From: Thermoproteota archaeon
GTDB lineage: Archaea > Thermoproteota > Methanomethylicia > Methanomethylicales > Methanomethylicaceae
Length of the DNA: 33,906 nucleotides
NCBI GenBank assembly: GCA_016882195.1
Contig: VGLU01000014.1
Coordinates: forward strand, 1-33,906
Reading direction: 5' to 3'
Shown: piece after piece, positions 17,181 to 26,011 of the stretch
Position numbering within the stretch: position 1 is the stretch's first letter
How the letters are laid out: each line of letters starts with the position of its first letter
Program-made: the position numbers and the translations under genes
Notes under the pieces: generated by a model
Seen by the model: the letters and a program-made list of their open reading frames with translations, nothing else
The model's database searches: none
What the model was told of the DNA's origin: nothing

Positions 17181-18113
17181 CTAGCGGAGTCCGAAGATAG
17201 ACTCGCTCGTCAGATCCATGAATGTTCGGCTCGCTCTGCCTAGCTGGGCCTTAATTTTCATCTCTCTGGTGAAGTGACCAACAACCTCTGTCTTGAGCCC
17301 CACCTCCCTGAGCGGACCCAAGACCTTCTCGGAGTTTATGGCGAATATGAAACCCATTGCCGGGTAAGAGGTCAACCACTCCGATAGCCGGATGTTTTCA
17401 GGTTTTGGGATCTTTCCGAGATCAATCTCTGCGCCCACCGAGCTGGCCTCACAGAGCATGGCGAGGGTCCCCAGTATGCCGGGGGCGCTCATGTCCCTAG
17501 AGGCCTCGATGTGCCCAGACTGGATGACCGAACGCACGGCAGAGAGTATTCGGCTGATCTCTGGTTTTGTCTTCTTCAGGGTGCTGTCAAAACACTTGAC
17601 CCAGCCCTTGATGCCAAAGGACCCGGCTAGGTCGATTGCCATGACGATGGGATCGCCAGGAACGGCGGTTGTGCTCCTGGCCACCCTCTTCGCAATGCCG
17701 ACCACCGCGGCGTCTATGGCCTCGTAGGAGGAGTCCGGATGGGTGTGCCCCTTCAGCAACTTGAGATCGTACTTGTCAAGACCTGCCCTTATCCCCTTGG
17801 CTATCTTTATCCTCGTATCGCGGTTCCCCGAGGATATTACGTTCACGTAGCCCAGAGGTTTGGCGCCTTTTACGACCACATCGTTCACGTTCACGAGGAC
17901 GGAGTAATACCCAGCAAACCACGGATCGGACTTTACAAGATCCTCGGTTATACCGTCCGTGGAGACGACCAGCAGCTGGTCTCCCAGCTCAAGTATGCCG
18001 GCATCATCATACTCGCTCTCCCCCATTATCTGAACGATCTCACCGATCTGAGCCTTCCTCGCGAAGCCTTTGAAGATCTTAGCCGAGGCGAGTATGTGAG
18101 CTAGGTCCTCCAA
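17181..18113 (-). CDS. Methanogenesis marker protein 2 (AIR-synthase-like)
   Basis: A 310-residue protein of the PurM/SelD/HypE superfamily in the methanogen-specific marker 2 family. Seen are the N-terminal metal/nucleotide-binding DDAGIL, the VSTDGI strand, the NVNDVVVKGAKPLG helix and GHTHPDSSYEAIDAAVVG in the middle, all typical of ATP-binding AIR-synthase folds. The C-terminal domain has GILGTLAMLCEASSVG. The reaction is unknown; the fold usually activates an oxygen or selenium by phosphorylation. Start is TTG 18113, preceded by a GAGGGGTGG binding site. It is divergent from the DUF2098 gene by 67 bases and convergent with atwA. Confidence 0.88.
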   Translation of the reverse strand: MEDLAHILASAKIFKGFARKAQIGEIVQIMGESEYDDAGILELGDQLLVVSTDGITEDLVKSDPWFAGYYSVLVNVNDVVVKGAKPLGYVNVISSGNRDTRIKIAKGIRAGLDKYDLKLLKGHTHPDSSYEAIDAAVVGIAKRVARSTTAVPGDPIVMAIDLAGSFGIKGWVKCFDSTLKKTKPEISRILSAVRSVIQSGHIEASRDMSAPGILGTLAMLCEASSVGAEIDLGKIPKPENIRLSEWLTSYPAMGFIFAINSEKVLGPLREVGLKTEVVGHFTREMKIKAQLGRASRTFMDLTSESIFGLR

Positions 18114-18180
18114 GTGCCACCCCTCAGATTAATATGAGAGAGAGGAGATAAATATAATAAACCTTTGTGGAGGCACGGTC

Positions 18181-18471
18181 ATGGCCATTAAGGAGGGTGA
18201 GGGTGTCGTATACAACAAGACGGGGACGATCGGGAGAGTCGTGCGCTTACTTAAGATGGACGGAAAGGTCTGGGCGGAGGTTGACAGCACCGGTCTCCTA
18301 TACGATGTGAACGTTCTGGAGCCGGCAAGTGTTGCAGCCGTAGAGAAGGAGAAGGAGGGAAAGGAGAAGGAAGGTAAGAAGCGGGAAGAGATGAAGAGAC
18401 CGGCGGGAGTTGAGGATATGAAGGACGAGGGAACGCTTGATAGCACCGCTGGTATCTGCGGGGCCGGCTAA
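18181..18471 (+). CDS. DUF2098 family protein
   Basis: A 96-residue small protein. Residues 1-58 match the methanogen-conserved DUF2098 pattern: GEGVVYNKTGTIGRVVRLLK, then WAEVDSTGLLYDVNVLEP, a short SH3-like beta barrel by appearance. The tail (60-96) is charged and low in complexity (Lys/Glu-rich), ending GAG. No catalytic residues are evident; a binding role is likely but unproven. It precedes the HAD gene by 11 bases on the same strand and the two probably share a promoter in the gap from marker 2 (TATA-like ATAAATATAATAA near 18148-18160). Confidence 0.75.
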   Translation: MAIKEGEGVVYNKTGTIGRVVRLLKMDGKVWAEVDSTGLLYDVNVLEPASVAAVEKEKEGKEKEGKKREEMKRPAGVEDMKDEGTLDSTAGICGAG

Positions 18472-18482
18472 GGGGTTTTCTA

Positions 18483-19250
18483 TTGAGGAAAGCGGTGGTT
18501 CTTGACAAGTCAGGTACGATAGTGGATGCTTGCAGGGTCGTACTGGATCTTAGTAATGGCAAGTGCACATTTTGCGCGAGCACTTTGAGTTATGTGGTGA
18601 AGAAGCAGGTGGTTCTGGTCAACATCCGTGGACCTCTTAAAGCTCTGATGGAAGGAAACGTTGATAGGCTGGGTCTCAAGGTCAGCTGCTGTTTGCTACC
18701 CGTTGTTCCCGAGATCGGAAGAGACCTCTTGAGGGGGGAGAGGGTCTTAAAGGGGCTCAGGGAGGTGGCCAATAAGGTGATGGAACACTGCGACTCACAG
18801 CTCGGTGTTTGCACAGCGCTATTCGTCAACAGGCATGGCGAGGCTACACATGCGGTGGGGCTGGGCGGAAGGCTCTACGAAGAGGTGCAGGGGGTCGTTA
18901 AATCCATAAGCGATTCGGGCTCGGACGTATTCCTAGCCACGGGCAATTGCAAGGAGGCGTCGATGAAGTGTGCTCACCTGCTGGATATTCCTAGAAGGTT
19001 TGTGCTATTCGACGCAACGCCCGAGGAGAAGAGGAGCTTGGTCAAAAAACTTAGGGGATTCTATGGTTCAGTGATCATGGTGGGAAATGACGTAAATGAC
19101 CTGATAGCCATGAGGGAGGCGGATGTCTCCATAATGGTGAGGAGGAGGAACCTCCCAGAGGAGGAGTTTACAGTAGGTCCAGAAGTGGACTACGTGGTAC
19201 CGTCACTGCGAGAGGTCGAGACAATAGTCTCGAAGATCAGGCATTCCTGA
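18483..19250 (+). CDS. HAD-superfamily protein, methanogen P-type-ATPase-like, soluble
   Basis: A 255-residue HAD phosphatase-like protein with no membrane segments. Motif I is DKSGT (8-12), resembling the DKTGT of P-type ATPases. Motif II is ATGN (152-155), motif III Lys183 in TPEEKRSLVKKL and motif IV GNDVND (201-206). An insertion between motifs I and II (20-140) contains many cysteines (CTFC 28-31, CC 69-70, C103, C110). In motif I the second Asp of ordinary HAD phosphatases is Ser, as in phosphate-transferring P-type relatives. Substrate unknown. TTG start at 18483; it follows DUF2098 and overlaps the convergent DUF483 gene by 14 bases. Its place among marker genes suggests a methanogenesis-related task. 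Confidence 0.75.
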   Translation: MRKAVVLDKSGTIVDACRVVLDLSNGKCTFCASTLSYVVKKQVVLVNIRGPLKALMEGNVDRLGLKVSCCLLPVVPEIGRDLLRGERVLKGLREVANKVMEHCDSQLGVCTALFVNRHGEATHAVGLGGRLYEEVQGVVKSISDSGSDVFLATGNCKEASMKCAHLLDIPRRFVLFDATPEEKRSLVKKLRGFYGSVIMVGNDVNDLIAMREADVSIMVRRRNLPEEEFTVGPEVDYVVPSLREVETIVSKIRHS

Positions 19251-19830
19251 TCTCATAGTAATGTCTCTGATACTCAGGGTGGAGATGGGGCAACGCGGAA
19301 GACAGTTCATTTTCAAGAAGGCGCAGCCTCTCCACATCCTCTCTGGCTATAAATGCGATGAGGCCTCTAAGATGACTCTCCTTGCAGAAGACGCTGTGGG
19401 GTATGAAGCCGGCGGTGGTCACGAAAATCCTCCCCTTTACTTGTTTCAATTCCCTTACATGTTCCTCGTCCAAACTATACCTTAGCTCCTCAGCGTAAGG
19501 TCTCATGCAGCAGTCGGGGTAGCCCAGAAAAGAACCGATCTCCCAATCGCTGAAGTTCTTTGAGAAGACGCCGATCTGCGTGGAGACGTATGGGTCCATG
19601 GCAGGTCTTACCGGAGGGTCGTACCTTCTGATTATTCCGAGCTGTATCGCAAGTCTTGGCAGTACATCGAATAGGCGATCCTCTGAGAAGAGCTTCGCTA
19701 TATGCTCTGCAAAGGACGGGAAGGCCGGGTACGTGGTCCTAGCACTGGACGGATCGTCGATGGAAGAGAGGTCCTTCAGAAGGCTCAGGATCCTTAAAAA
19801 AGAGGTTACTGCAACTCCCTTAGATGTCAT
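19237..19830 (-). CDS. DUF483 family protein
   Basis: About 197 residues of a family found mainly in methanogens. Conserved features are the Cys/Pro segment FLGYPDCCMRPYAEEL and FIPHSVFCKESHLRG near the C-terminus. These together could bind a metal, though that is inference. The open frame extends further upstream, but that part lies inside mcrA in another frame and is basic and low in sense. ATG 19830 (MTSKGVAVTSFL) is therefore the probable start. It lies 29 bases past mcrA on the same strand, but the gap is T-rich and may terminate part of the mcr transcript. Confidence 0.78.
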   Translation of the reverse strand: MTSKGVAVTSFLRILSLLKDLSSIDDPSSARTTYPAFPSFAEHIAKLFSEDRLFDVLPRLAIQLGIIRRYDPPVRPAMDPYVSTQIGVFSKNFSDWEIGSFLGYPDCCMRPYAEELRYSLDEEHVRELKQVKGRIFVTTAGFIPHSVFCKESHLRGLIAFIAREDVERLRLLENELSSALPHLHPEYQRHYYEIRNA

Positions 19831-19852
19831 AAATAAAAAAAGAAGGAGGAAG
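19831..19852 (-). terminator. T-rich stretch after mcrA
   Basis: On the minus strand the sequence after the mcrA stop is pyrimidine-rich with a run of seven T, suiting archaeal termination of the mcr operon. It also leaves the DUF483 gene without a Shine-Dalgarno sequence, so DUF483 may be read by partial read-through. Confidence 0.45.
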
Positions 19853-19859
19853 GGGTATT

Positions 19860-21527
19860 TTAGTGCGTCGGAATGATTACCGTTCTCTCGCCTGCTGGCA
19901 TGAATTCCCTCAGCGCACCCTTTCCGAAGCAGAGCCTCGGGTGTGTGAAGTCGAATACCAGGTTCTTGTCTGCGAAGGCTATTTTTATCAGCGGGTTTGT
20001 TGTCCAAGCATCGCCTCTTCCGCCGTGGGCGGCCGAGACTATGCCTGTGTGCGCAGACTGGTGTCCGACGTTCAGGGCGTAGTTGGGATAGTTCACGCCT
20101 CTCAGGTTGAACGGAAGTCCCTCGTCGCTTCTCCAAGAGAAGCTGTTCGCCGAACCGCACTGGTCTTGCTGGTCGTAGCCGTAGAAGCCGAGCCTGCCCA
20201 TCTCCTCTTTATGCAGGAGCTGGCTCAGGTACCAACCGTTGATTCCGGCTGTGCAGTTTCCAGTTGCAAGCGAGACTGCAACTCCTGCACCTGCTGCTAC
20301 ACAAGCAGCCCTCTGAGATCCACCGAAGTGGGCCTCCATGCATGCAGGGTACTTCTCGTACTGCTCTAGTCCGTACAGCGAAACCTCCGTGGCTACGTCC
20401 TTTATCAGATCCCAGCTCGGTTTTTTCTTTCCGAAGCCGCCGTGTTTCTTCTTCACGTAGTCGGCACCGTAGTAGCAGAAGTCGTCGAGGATGTCATCGG
20501 TGTACGTGCAGCTGGCGTACTGCGTGAAGCCAACTCCACCGGACATGTAGCTACCGAACCAGAACTGGTCGTATAGCACAGCGCCCATGGAGATCGCCTC
20601 AAGGGCTACCCAAACCGGATCGTTTGGCTTCACCCTCGATGCTTGGCACATATCAGCACAGTATCCGAGCGGTATACCACCGGGCTCGTTCGGGCCTCTT
20701 GCACGCCTCCAAGGCGTGAGGGTACCCATCTCGATTACTTCCGCGTGCTTTGCAGCGAAGGCAAACTCGCCTACTGCTGCCTCACCTGCCATCAGCTTGT
20801 ATGCATCGATCATTGACATGGAGATTTGCATTGCTGCCCATCGGGCCATGGTGCCTCCATCGCATGACATGGATGTAGCTGTTGGCATGCGGCAGACTTG
20901 GTACACCCTCTTGCCTACGACCTCCTTAAGCTGCTTGGCTTGGTCAGCTGGGAACTGCTTGTTTATGTCTATTAGGAACCTGGGGTCTATCTCGTCAGCA
21001 AGCTCGTCGTCGCCGGTGAAGACCTTCACGTAGCAGTCTTTGACTAGCTCTGGGTTGGTCTCAGCCATGTGCTCCTGAACGACTGCTCCGCCAGGCAGGG
21101 CGTGGTTCAGAATCTCAAGGTAGCCGTTTACGGTCTCAGGAGTGACTTCCTTCCCGAGTCGCTTCTGTAGGACCGTGTGGGCAGCATCGAGACCGCTTAT
21201 GACGGTGCGCCTTATGTCGTGCCACATCTGCTGCATCGCGGCGTTGTTTATGAAGTGCAGGTCGTCGGCCTCGCAGTATATGTCGGTGTTAGACATGCGG
21301 TATGCCATCAGGACTCTCTGTCCCAATGGGGCACCTAGGTGTAGCTCGGGGTTGTACATTGGTATGTTGCGTTGCTTTGCAATCTTCTTGCTGTATTCCA
21401 TGAATTCTCTCTTTCTCTTGGATTGCCTCCAAGCGCCAAAGATGTAGAACTTGGTGTATTTCTCCTCAGGTGCTTCCTTGAACTTCCTCCTGAGGGCTTC
21501 CAGGAACATTCTCTTTTCTTTGCTCAT
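19860..21527 (-). CDS. mcrA: Methyl-coenzyme M reductase alpha subunit
   Basis: Catalytic subunit (555 residues) of the enzyme that joins methyl-coenzyme M and coenzyme B to methane and the heterodisulfide in the cytosol. By alignment to the Methanothermobacter enzyme from memory, the F430 axial Gln is Q151 (AVVQEHM), the methyl-His site H261 (AAKHAEVI), Arg residues for CoB and methylation R274/R275 (WRRARG), and active-site Tyr Y337 (GVGFTQYA). Methyl-Gln is Q405 (GGSQRAA), thioglycine G450 (RLGFYGYD), with D455 and C457 in QDQCG. All modifiable residues are present. The modifying pair ycaO-tfuA is nearby. It follows mcrG by 14 bases with a good GGAG binding site. Residues are those of a methane-type Mcr rather than a strongly divergent alkyl-CoM reductase. 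Confidence 0.98.
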   Translation of the reverse strand: MSKEKRMFLEALRRKFKEAPEEKYTKFYIFGAWRQSKRKREFMEYSKKIAKQRNIPMYNPELHLGAPLGQRVLMAYRMSNTDIYCEADDLHFINNAAMQQMWHDIRRTVISGLDAAHTVLQKRLGKEVTPETVNGYLEILNHALPGGAVVQEHMAETNPELVKDCYVKVFTGDDELADEIDPRFLIDINKQFPADQAKQLKEVVGKRVYQVCRMPTATSMSCDGGTMARWAAMQISMSMIDAYKLMAGEAAVGEFAFAAKHAEVIEMGTLTPWRRARGPNEPGGIPLGYCADMCQASRVKPNDPVWVALEAISMGAVLYDQFWFGSYMSGGVGFTQYASCTYTDDILDDFCYYGADYVKKKHGGFGKKKPSWDLIKDVATEVSLYGLEQYEKYPACMEAHFGGSQRAACVAAGAGVAVSLATGNCTAGINGWYLSQLLHKEEMGRLGFYGYDQQDQCGSANSFSWRSDEGLPFNLRGVNYPNYALNVGHQSAHTGIVSAAHGGRGDAWTTNPLIKIAFADKNLVFDFTHPRLCFGKGALREFMPAGERTVIIPTH

Positions 21528-21541
21528 GTCATTTCAACTCC

Positions 21542-22318
21542 TTAGATACCCTTCACCTTTTCTGGATCGAAGCCAGCAATGGTTCTGAGCATATGGATCC
21601 TCTGCATCCAGCTGATAAGCTCCTTGTCGTCTCTGAAGGCGTTGCCGTCTATCCTGAACTCGCTCGTCCGCTTTCGCAGCTCTGTCTCAGGGATAGGCTT
21701 GCCAACCGATATTGGCTTGTCTAGGGGTACTCCAATCTGGTCCTTTACGTAATCGACCTCGCCGGTCTTCTTGTTGAACAGGTATCTCCTGTATGCGTCG
21801 AACATCAGCCCGTTCTCGTCGAGCCTCAGTGCGTGGCCGTGGACGGTTGCTCCTCTGATTCCGCATCTTGCCGAGTCGAAGATTTCGGTCTCGACAAGCT
21901 CCTTTGCAACCTTCTCAAGGTCCCTCTCTCTTGCCTCAAGAGGAACACGGCCTGATAGTACTCCGACATCGACGCCGCGATACCTTGTGTGGTACATCCA
22001 TGCCCTGACGTATGGTGTTACGGGCGCGTAATATACAGAGTCGGTGAACTGTATGTACCTGATCCTGTCGCCGGCCTTGGCACCTGGTGTCGGCGTTACA
22101 ATCTCCCTTATCGGGCAAGCAGGCTCACCCGTCTCCTCAAGCGGCGGATGGGTGCTCTTGTACGCCTCACCTGGAACCCTGTGGCCCATTATTCTGACCA
22201 GGTCGTCGTCGCTGATGGTCCTCAGTTTCTGCAGTTTGTATTCTGGATCCAGATACTTCCTCCTGTTCTTGGATGGAAGGGTGCTTCCTGGGTAGTATTG
22301 TGGTTTGTATTCTGGCAT
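21542..22318 (-). CDS. mcrG: Methyl-coenzyme M reductase gamma subunit
   Basis: The 258-residue gamma subunit of the alpha2-beta2-gamma2 complex, contributing to the F430 and CoM pocket. Family hallmarks are [20 protein letters not shown] near the start, [20 protein letters not shown], and [20 protein letters not shown] in the middle. [20 protein letters not shown] and [14 protein letters not shown] follow. Length matches the usual 245-260. The ATG begins one base after the mcrB stop, so expression is coupled. No mcrD or mcrC lies between mcrB and mcrG, unlike the common euryarchaeal order mcrBDCGA. Confidence 0.97.
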   Translation of the reverse strand: MPEYKPQYYPGSTLPSKNRRKYLDPEYKLQKLRTISDDDLVRIMGHRVPGEAYKSTHPPLEETGEPACPIREIVTPTPGAKAGDRIRYIQFTDSVYYAPVTPYVRAWMYHTRYRGVDVGVLSGRVPLEARERDLEKVAKELVETEIFDSARCGIRGATVHGHALRLDENGLMFDAYRRYLFNKKTGEVDYVKDQIGVPLDKPISVGKPIPETELRKRTSEFRIDGNAFRDDKELISWMQRIHMLRTIAGFDPEKVKGI

Positions 22319-22319
22319 T

Positions 22320-23654
22320 TTAGAACTCTCCCTTTATTTTTATAGCAGCTTCATTCACGTACTTTAGCGGTTCCCTTAGCTCTGGAACCTCGCTTAGGAC
22401 CTCACCAACTACTCCGCTCAGCTTCTCTGGCGTGTAGATTGTTGTGCCGGCGTCCAGCGCTACTGCTGCAGCGACGCATGGGATGCAGAAGCCCTTGCTG
22501 TGCCTTGTGACAATGTGGTTTCCGTTGAATACCGCGGGGTTGCCTCCACCGTATATGGAGTGGCTGAAGAAGGACATCTCTACACCGGTTCCTGCGACCC
22601 TACCCCAGTCGACCGCCGGTAGACCGGTCTCCCTCTCAAGCAGGTCGTTGAAGTATATGAACACCGATGGTGTGTGCTGCATGGCTCTTGCGGCACCGCA
22701 CGTGACCATTGTTCCGGCCATCAAGCCGGCCGCAGCGTAGGCGTTCCATTTGTTGAGGTCGTTTGTTGTGTAGATGGTGTAGCCAGATTTTGTCTTCTCA
22801 AGAGGCCTTATTACTCCATCTGCTATGGCTCTATTGACCGTGGACTTTACACAGTCCCCCAAATTCCCAGTCTTTGCATTCTCCTTGACAATGTCGTAGA
22901 CAACGTTATCGGCGTTTAGTCCTTGATAGGCCAATCCTAGCAGGTGGAATCTCTCGAAGTTGCCCATGGCATCACCCATCTCCCAGTGGGCTGTCTGTTC
23001 AAGTATCGATGAAAGGGCAGCGGCGTTCATGGAGTTCTTCCTTGTTATCATAGCTATGTGTGCAGCGAGTACGTTTCGCAGGGCGTATCCCATGCCCTCG
23101 TTCTGCTGCGGGACCGACAACAGGGACACAACGTTACCGCCCAGCATATCCATGGTCTGAGGATACCTGCCCCAAACCGCGGCGTGGACGAGGTCAGCAT
23201 CCCACATGTCGATGTTGAACTTGTCGATTACTACATGGCATAGTCCGGCTGCCACTGCGGTAGCAGAGGTTGTGTACTCGACGCCTGCGTTTAGTCTGGC
23301 GGCTGGAACTGTTACTAGAAGGTTCTTACCCTCCTTCAGAACCTTCACCTCTGTGTCGTCCTTTGGTTTCACCTGCAGGGTCTCTTTGAGGTCTCTTGCA
23401 ACAGCCTCAGCGTTGCCAACTAGATCCACCTTTGTGGATCTGCCCCTAAGCATGGACCACTTTCCACCGACCTCGCCGGTAGTAAGCGCAGTCTGGACGC
23501 CCTGTAGGTTCACAGCAACGCACTGTTTAACGTAGGCCACGATCTTCTGTATGGCTGGGTTGACTAGAGGACTCAGTGCTGCAACGGGTATATTGGATGC
23601 AACGAGTCGGCCATGATCGTCGTGTAGATCCACTACATCTTTATATTTTTTCAT
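22320..23654 (-). CDS. mcrB: Methyl-coenzyme M reductase beta subunit
   Basis: The 444-residue beta subunit, first gene of the operon. Typical segments are [20 protein letters not shown] at the N-terminus, [15 protein letters not shown], and the active-site stretch [19 protein letters not shown] with the Tyr that faces the substrate pocket, then [11 protein letters not shown]. The ATG at 23654 has a clear GAGGAG ribosome binding site about six bases upstream. Just before it is a palindrome CTCTATAGAG (23664-23673). The promoter lies in the 225-base gap to the XRE regulator. Confidence 0.97.
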   Translation of the reverse strand: MKKYKDVVDLHDDHGRLVASNIPVAALSPLVNPAIQKIVAYVKQCVAVNLQGVQTALTTGEVGGKWSMLRGRSTKVDLVGNAEAVARDLKETLQVKPKDDTEVKVLKEGKNLLVTVPAARLNAGVEYTTSATAVAAGLCHVVIDKFNIDMWDADLVHAAVWGRYPQTMDMLGGNVVSLLSVPQQNEGMGYALRNVLAAHIAMITRKNSMNAAALSSILEQTAHWEMGDAMGNFERFHLLGLAYQGLNADNVVYDIVKENAKTGNLGDCVKSTVNRAIADGVIRPLEKTKSGYTIYTTNDLNKWNAYAAAGLMAGTMVTCGAARAMQHTPSVFIYFNDLLERETGLPAVDWGRVAGTGVEMSFFSHSIYGGGNPAVFNGNHIVTRHSKGFCIPCVAAAVALDAGTTIYTPEKLSGVVGEVLSEVPELREPLKYVNEAAIKIKGEF

Positions 23655-23879
23655 AGGTCTCCTCTCTATAGAGTTGTTTCCGAACCTATTTGTGGGCGTT
23701 TGGTGTTAAAAAGCTTTTGTATTAAAAAGTAAATAATAAAACAGTGTTATTTTTACATAACTATTTCAAAAAAACCATAGGTAATTGTGGAGTCCTTACT
23801 CAGAGGTAGGTTTCGGCGTTCAGAAATAGTCTTTTCCAAGTGCCGAATGAATCCTAAGCGATCTTATCCATCAGCAACA
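23655..23879 (-). promoter_or_regulatory. mcr operon promoter and leader
   Basis: Read on the minus strand, T-rich sequence after the XRE stop may end the importer transcript (TTTTTTT near 23770). TATA-like A/T stretches (about 23706-23735) then precede a leader of roughly 40-50 bases with the palindrome CTCTATAGAG (23664-23673) and GAGGAG. An inverted repeat TTCGGC (23812-23817) and GCCGAA (23842-23847) further upstream could be a terminator stem or operator. No ORF is supported here. Confidence 0.5.
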
Positions 23880-24431
23880 TTACCCCTTGGAGGAGATCTT
23901 GTCTACCAGCAAAGACACCGAGTCCAAAAGATTAGACTCTTCCACCATTACCGCCATTATAGGGATGCGCACGAACTTTTCGATCACCTGCGCCACTATG
24001 GAGGCACAGACAATTCCATCGACCCTCTCCCTCTCGGCCCTGATGGCGTTGATGATCACGTCTTCTATGCTGGAGGCGGGGTACTCTTTTATTATCACCC
24101 TTTTGCCCTTTGCCATTATCTGATGCTTGGAGATTTTATCCAGTGAGGGCCTGGCTGCGATGACGCCGATTGTGAGATCGGCTTCAGGAACTCCTAGAGA
24201 TCGCAGATACTGGAGGATATCCCTCAATGTGGAGAGGCGGAGGTCGCGCCCTTGGGAGATTATCTTGTTTATTGTACTCAGCGGTACGCCGGATCCTGCG
24301 CTGAGGTCCTTCGACGAGATCCCCTTTTGCCTCATGGTAGTCTTCAGTTTGTTGACGAATGTTTCATTTGAGACCATGGCAGCGGATAGCAGTTCAGCGC
24401 AGATGTCAGATTCCTCGGAGATGGTTCTCAC
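23880..24431 (-). CDS. XRE-type regulator with C-terminal sensor-like domain
   Basis: A 183-residue protein. Residues 25-75 form a Cro/C1-type helix-turn-helix (LKTTMRQKGISSKDLSAGSG, then VPLSTINKIISQGRDLRLSTL). Residues 85-183 form an alpha/beta domain (TIGVIAARPSLDKI, VIIKEYPASSIEDVIINAI, DGIVCASIVAQVIEKFVRIP) that looks like a small-molecule sensor. Its GTG start lies five bases after the stop of the importer ATPase, so it is the last gene of the importer operon. It probably adjusts importer expression to substrate, and its position 225 bases ahead of mcrB makes control of mcr possible. Targets are not shown by the sequence. Confidence 0.8.
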   Translation of the reverse strand: MRTISEESDICAELLSAAMVSNETFVNKLKTTMRQKGISSKDLSAGSGVPLSTINKIISQGRDLRLSTLRDILQYLRSLGVPEADLTIGVIAARPSLDKISKHQIMAKGKRVIIKEYPASSIEDVIINAIRAERERVDGIVCASIVAQVIEKFVRIPIMAVMVEESNLLDSVSLLVDKISSKG

Positions 24432-24435
24432 CCCC

Positions 24436-25194
24436 CTATGATATTGAAGGTATCTCCTCGCGTAGGAGGTCGATTATTTTCTCCCTGTAGGATATGAAGG
24501 GTGCGGCAAGCCTTGATCTTGGGTAGGGCAGATCGATGTTGATCAGCGTCTTCAGCTTGGCGGGCCTTTTAGAGAGGACTGCCACGTACTGGCCCAAGAA
24601 TACTGCCTCCTCCACGTTGTGTGTGATGAAGATCGCGGTCTTCTTCAGCTGTGACCATATGGACAGGAGCTCCTTCTGCAGTATCCATCTGGTCTGCGCG
24701 TCCAGGTCCGCAAAGGGTTCGTCCATCATTATGATGTCGGGATCCACCGCCAGCGCCCGTGCTATGGCGACCCTCTTCTTCATGCCCCCAGATATCTGGT
24801 GGGGGAAGTAATTCTCGAAGCCCTCGAGTCCGACTAGGTTTATGTATTTCTTAGCGATCTCGTCGGAGGCGCCAATTTTGTTTATCTCTTGGCCAAATTT
24901 CACGTTATTGAACACGTTCCTCCACGGCAGCAAAGACTCCTCTTGGAAGATCACGCCAAACTTCTGTTTGCGCGGATCCGGAGGGGAGCCGTTTATGAGT
25001 ATCGTGCCTGAGGTCGGGGGGTCGAGCCCGCACAGGATCCTGAGTAGAGTGGTCTTTCCGCACCCTGAGGGACCCACTATGCACAGGAACCTGCCCTCTT
25101 CCAGCGAGAGGGACAGGTCATCAATGACGTCGATGGTGCCGTTCTCTGTTTCGAACGACTTCTTCAGATGCTCAACTGTGAACATTGCGGCCAT
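24436..25194 (-). CDS. ABC importer ATPase, sulfonate/taurine/nitrate type
   Basis: A 252-residue cytosolic ATPase of the SsuB/TauB family. Walker A is GPSGCGKTT, followed by the Q-loop FGVIFQEESLLPWRNVFNNV, signature ISGGMKKRVAIARAL, Walker B IIMMDEPFADLD and the switch His in FITHNVEEA. It energises the permease encoded just upstream (nine-base gap). The family imports sulfonates, nitrate, cyanate, thiamine precursors and similar small molecules; the ATPase alone does not decide which. Context beside mcr favours a sulfonate such as coenzyme M or a precursor, an inference only. Confidence 0.9.
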   Translation of the reverse strand: MAAMFTVEHLKKSFETENGTIDVIDDLSLSLEEGRFLCIVGPSGCGKTTLLRILCGLDPPTSGTILINGSPPDPRKQKFGVIFQEESLLPWRNVFNNVKFGQEINKIGASDEIAKKYINLVGLEGFENYFPHQISGGMKKRVAIARALAVDPDIIMMDEPFADLDAQTRWILQKELLSIWSQLKKTAIFITHNVEEAVFLGQYVAVLSKRPAKLKTLINIDLPYPRSRLAAPFISYREKIIDLLREEIPSIS

Positions 25195-25203
25195 AATCTA
25201 CAC

Positions 25204-25998
25204 CTACGTCGTTACCTCCACCCTCCAGCGGAACATGCGCTTCTCCAGCAGGAGAATGGCGTAGTTCATCGCCAGACCTATCAGTCCGATGGTCACCATG
25301 CCCACAATGACCACATCGATCTGGAGAAAGTTGGCGTACTTAAGTATGAGTCGCCCGAGGCCCACAGGATCGCCGCCTATCATCTCGGCAGCCACTATGC
25401 ACATCCAGCCTATTCCAAGCCCGACCCTCAAGCCCGTCATTATCTCCGGGAGGGCGCTGGGAAAGATTATGTGGCGCAATACCGCATTGTTGTCCGCGCC
25501 AAAGGTTCTAGCCACATTGACGAGCGTGATGGATGTCCTCCTCACGCCTGCTATGGTGTTGAGTAGCACAGGGAAGAAGACGCCGACCCAGATTAGGAAG
25601 GTGAACCGAGTTAGCCCGCTGAGGAGAACTATTGACAGCGGTATCCAGGCTATGGGCGGTATGAACCTGATGGGTTCTATTATCGGCGTGGCGACATCCT
25701 TGACGGTCAGCTTTATCCCCATGAAGAGCCCAAGCGGGATCCCCGTCACAGCACCCGCCAGAAAACCCAGTAGGACCCGGTAGAGGCTTACGGCCGAGTG
25801 CCAGCCGAGGCTGTAGCCGTCAATATCGCCCACGGTGCTTATCTGGATAAAGGCAAGGAAGACGCTGTAAGGACCGGGGAGGAAGGGGGAGTTGACCACC
25901 CGAGTGACCGCTTCCCATAGGATGAGGAAGGTGGCTATTGAGGCTAGGCCAATTACAATGCTCTTGGCACTACGGAGATAACTCCTCACGGTGCTCAC
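25204..25998 (-). CDS. ABC importer permease, sulfonate/taurine/nitrate type
   Basis: A 264-residue integral membrane protein with about six helices. The first is IVIGLASIATFLILWEAV, a form common at the start of SsuC/TauC permeases. The cytoplasmic coupling loop contains SALPEIMTGLRVGLGIGWM and then AAEMIGG, typical of this family. One permease gene is present, so it probably works as a homodimer with two ATPases. GTG start at 25998; it follows the binding-protein gene by 13 bases and precedes the ATPase by nine. Confidence 0.9.
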   Translation of the reverse strand: MSTVRSYLRSAKSIVIGLASIATFLILWEAVTRVVNSPFLPGPYSVFLAFIQISTVGDIDGYSLGWHSAVSLYRVLLGFLAGAVTGIPLGLFMGIKLTVKDVATPIIEPIRFIPPIAWIPLSIVLLSGLTRFTFLIWVGVFFPVLLNTIAGVRRTSITLVNVARTFGADNNAVLRHIIFPSALPEIMTGLRVGLGIGWMCIVAAEMIGGDPVGLGRLILKYANFLQIDVVIVGMVTIGLIGLAMNYAILLLEKRMFRWRVEVTT

Positions 25999-26011
25999 TT
26001 CGTAGTGTTTG

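Noticed and set aside
19831-20160. Upstream extension of the DUF483 frame
   Set aside because: It lies within mcrA in another frame, is Arg-rich, and the family-like sequence begins only after 19830.
19860-23654. Alkyl-coenzyme M reductase rather than methane-type Mcr
   Set aside because: McrA and McrB carry the canonical active-site segments of methane-type enzymes; a tree would be needed to be fully sure, but no strong divergence is seen.
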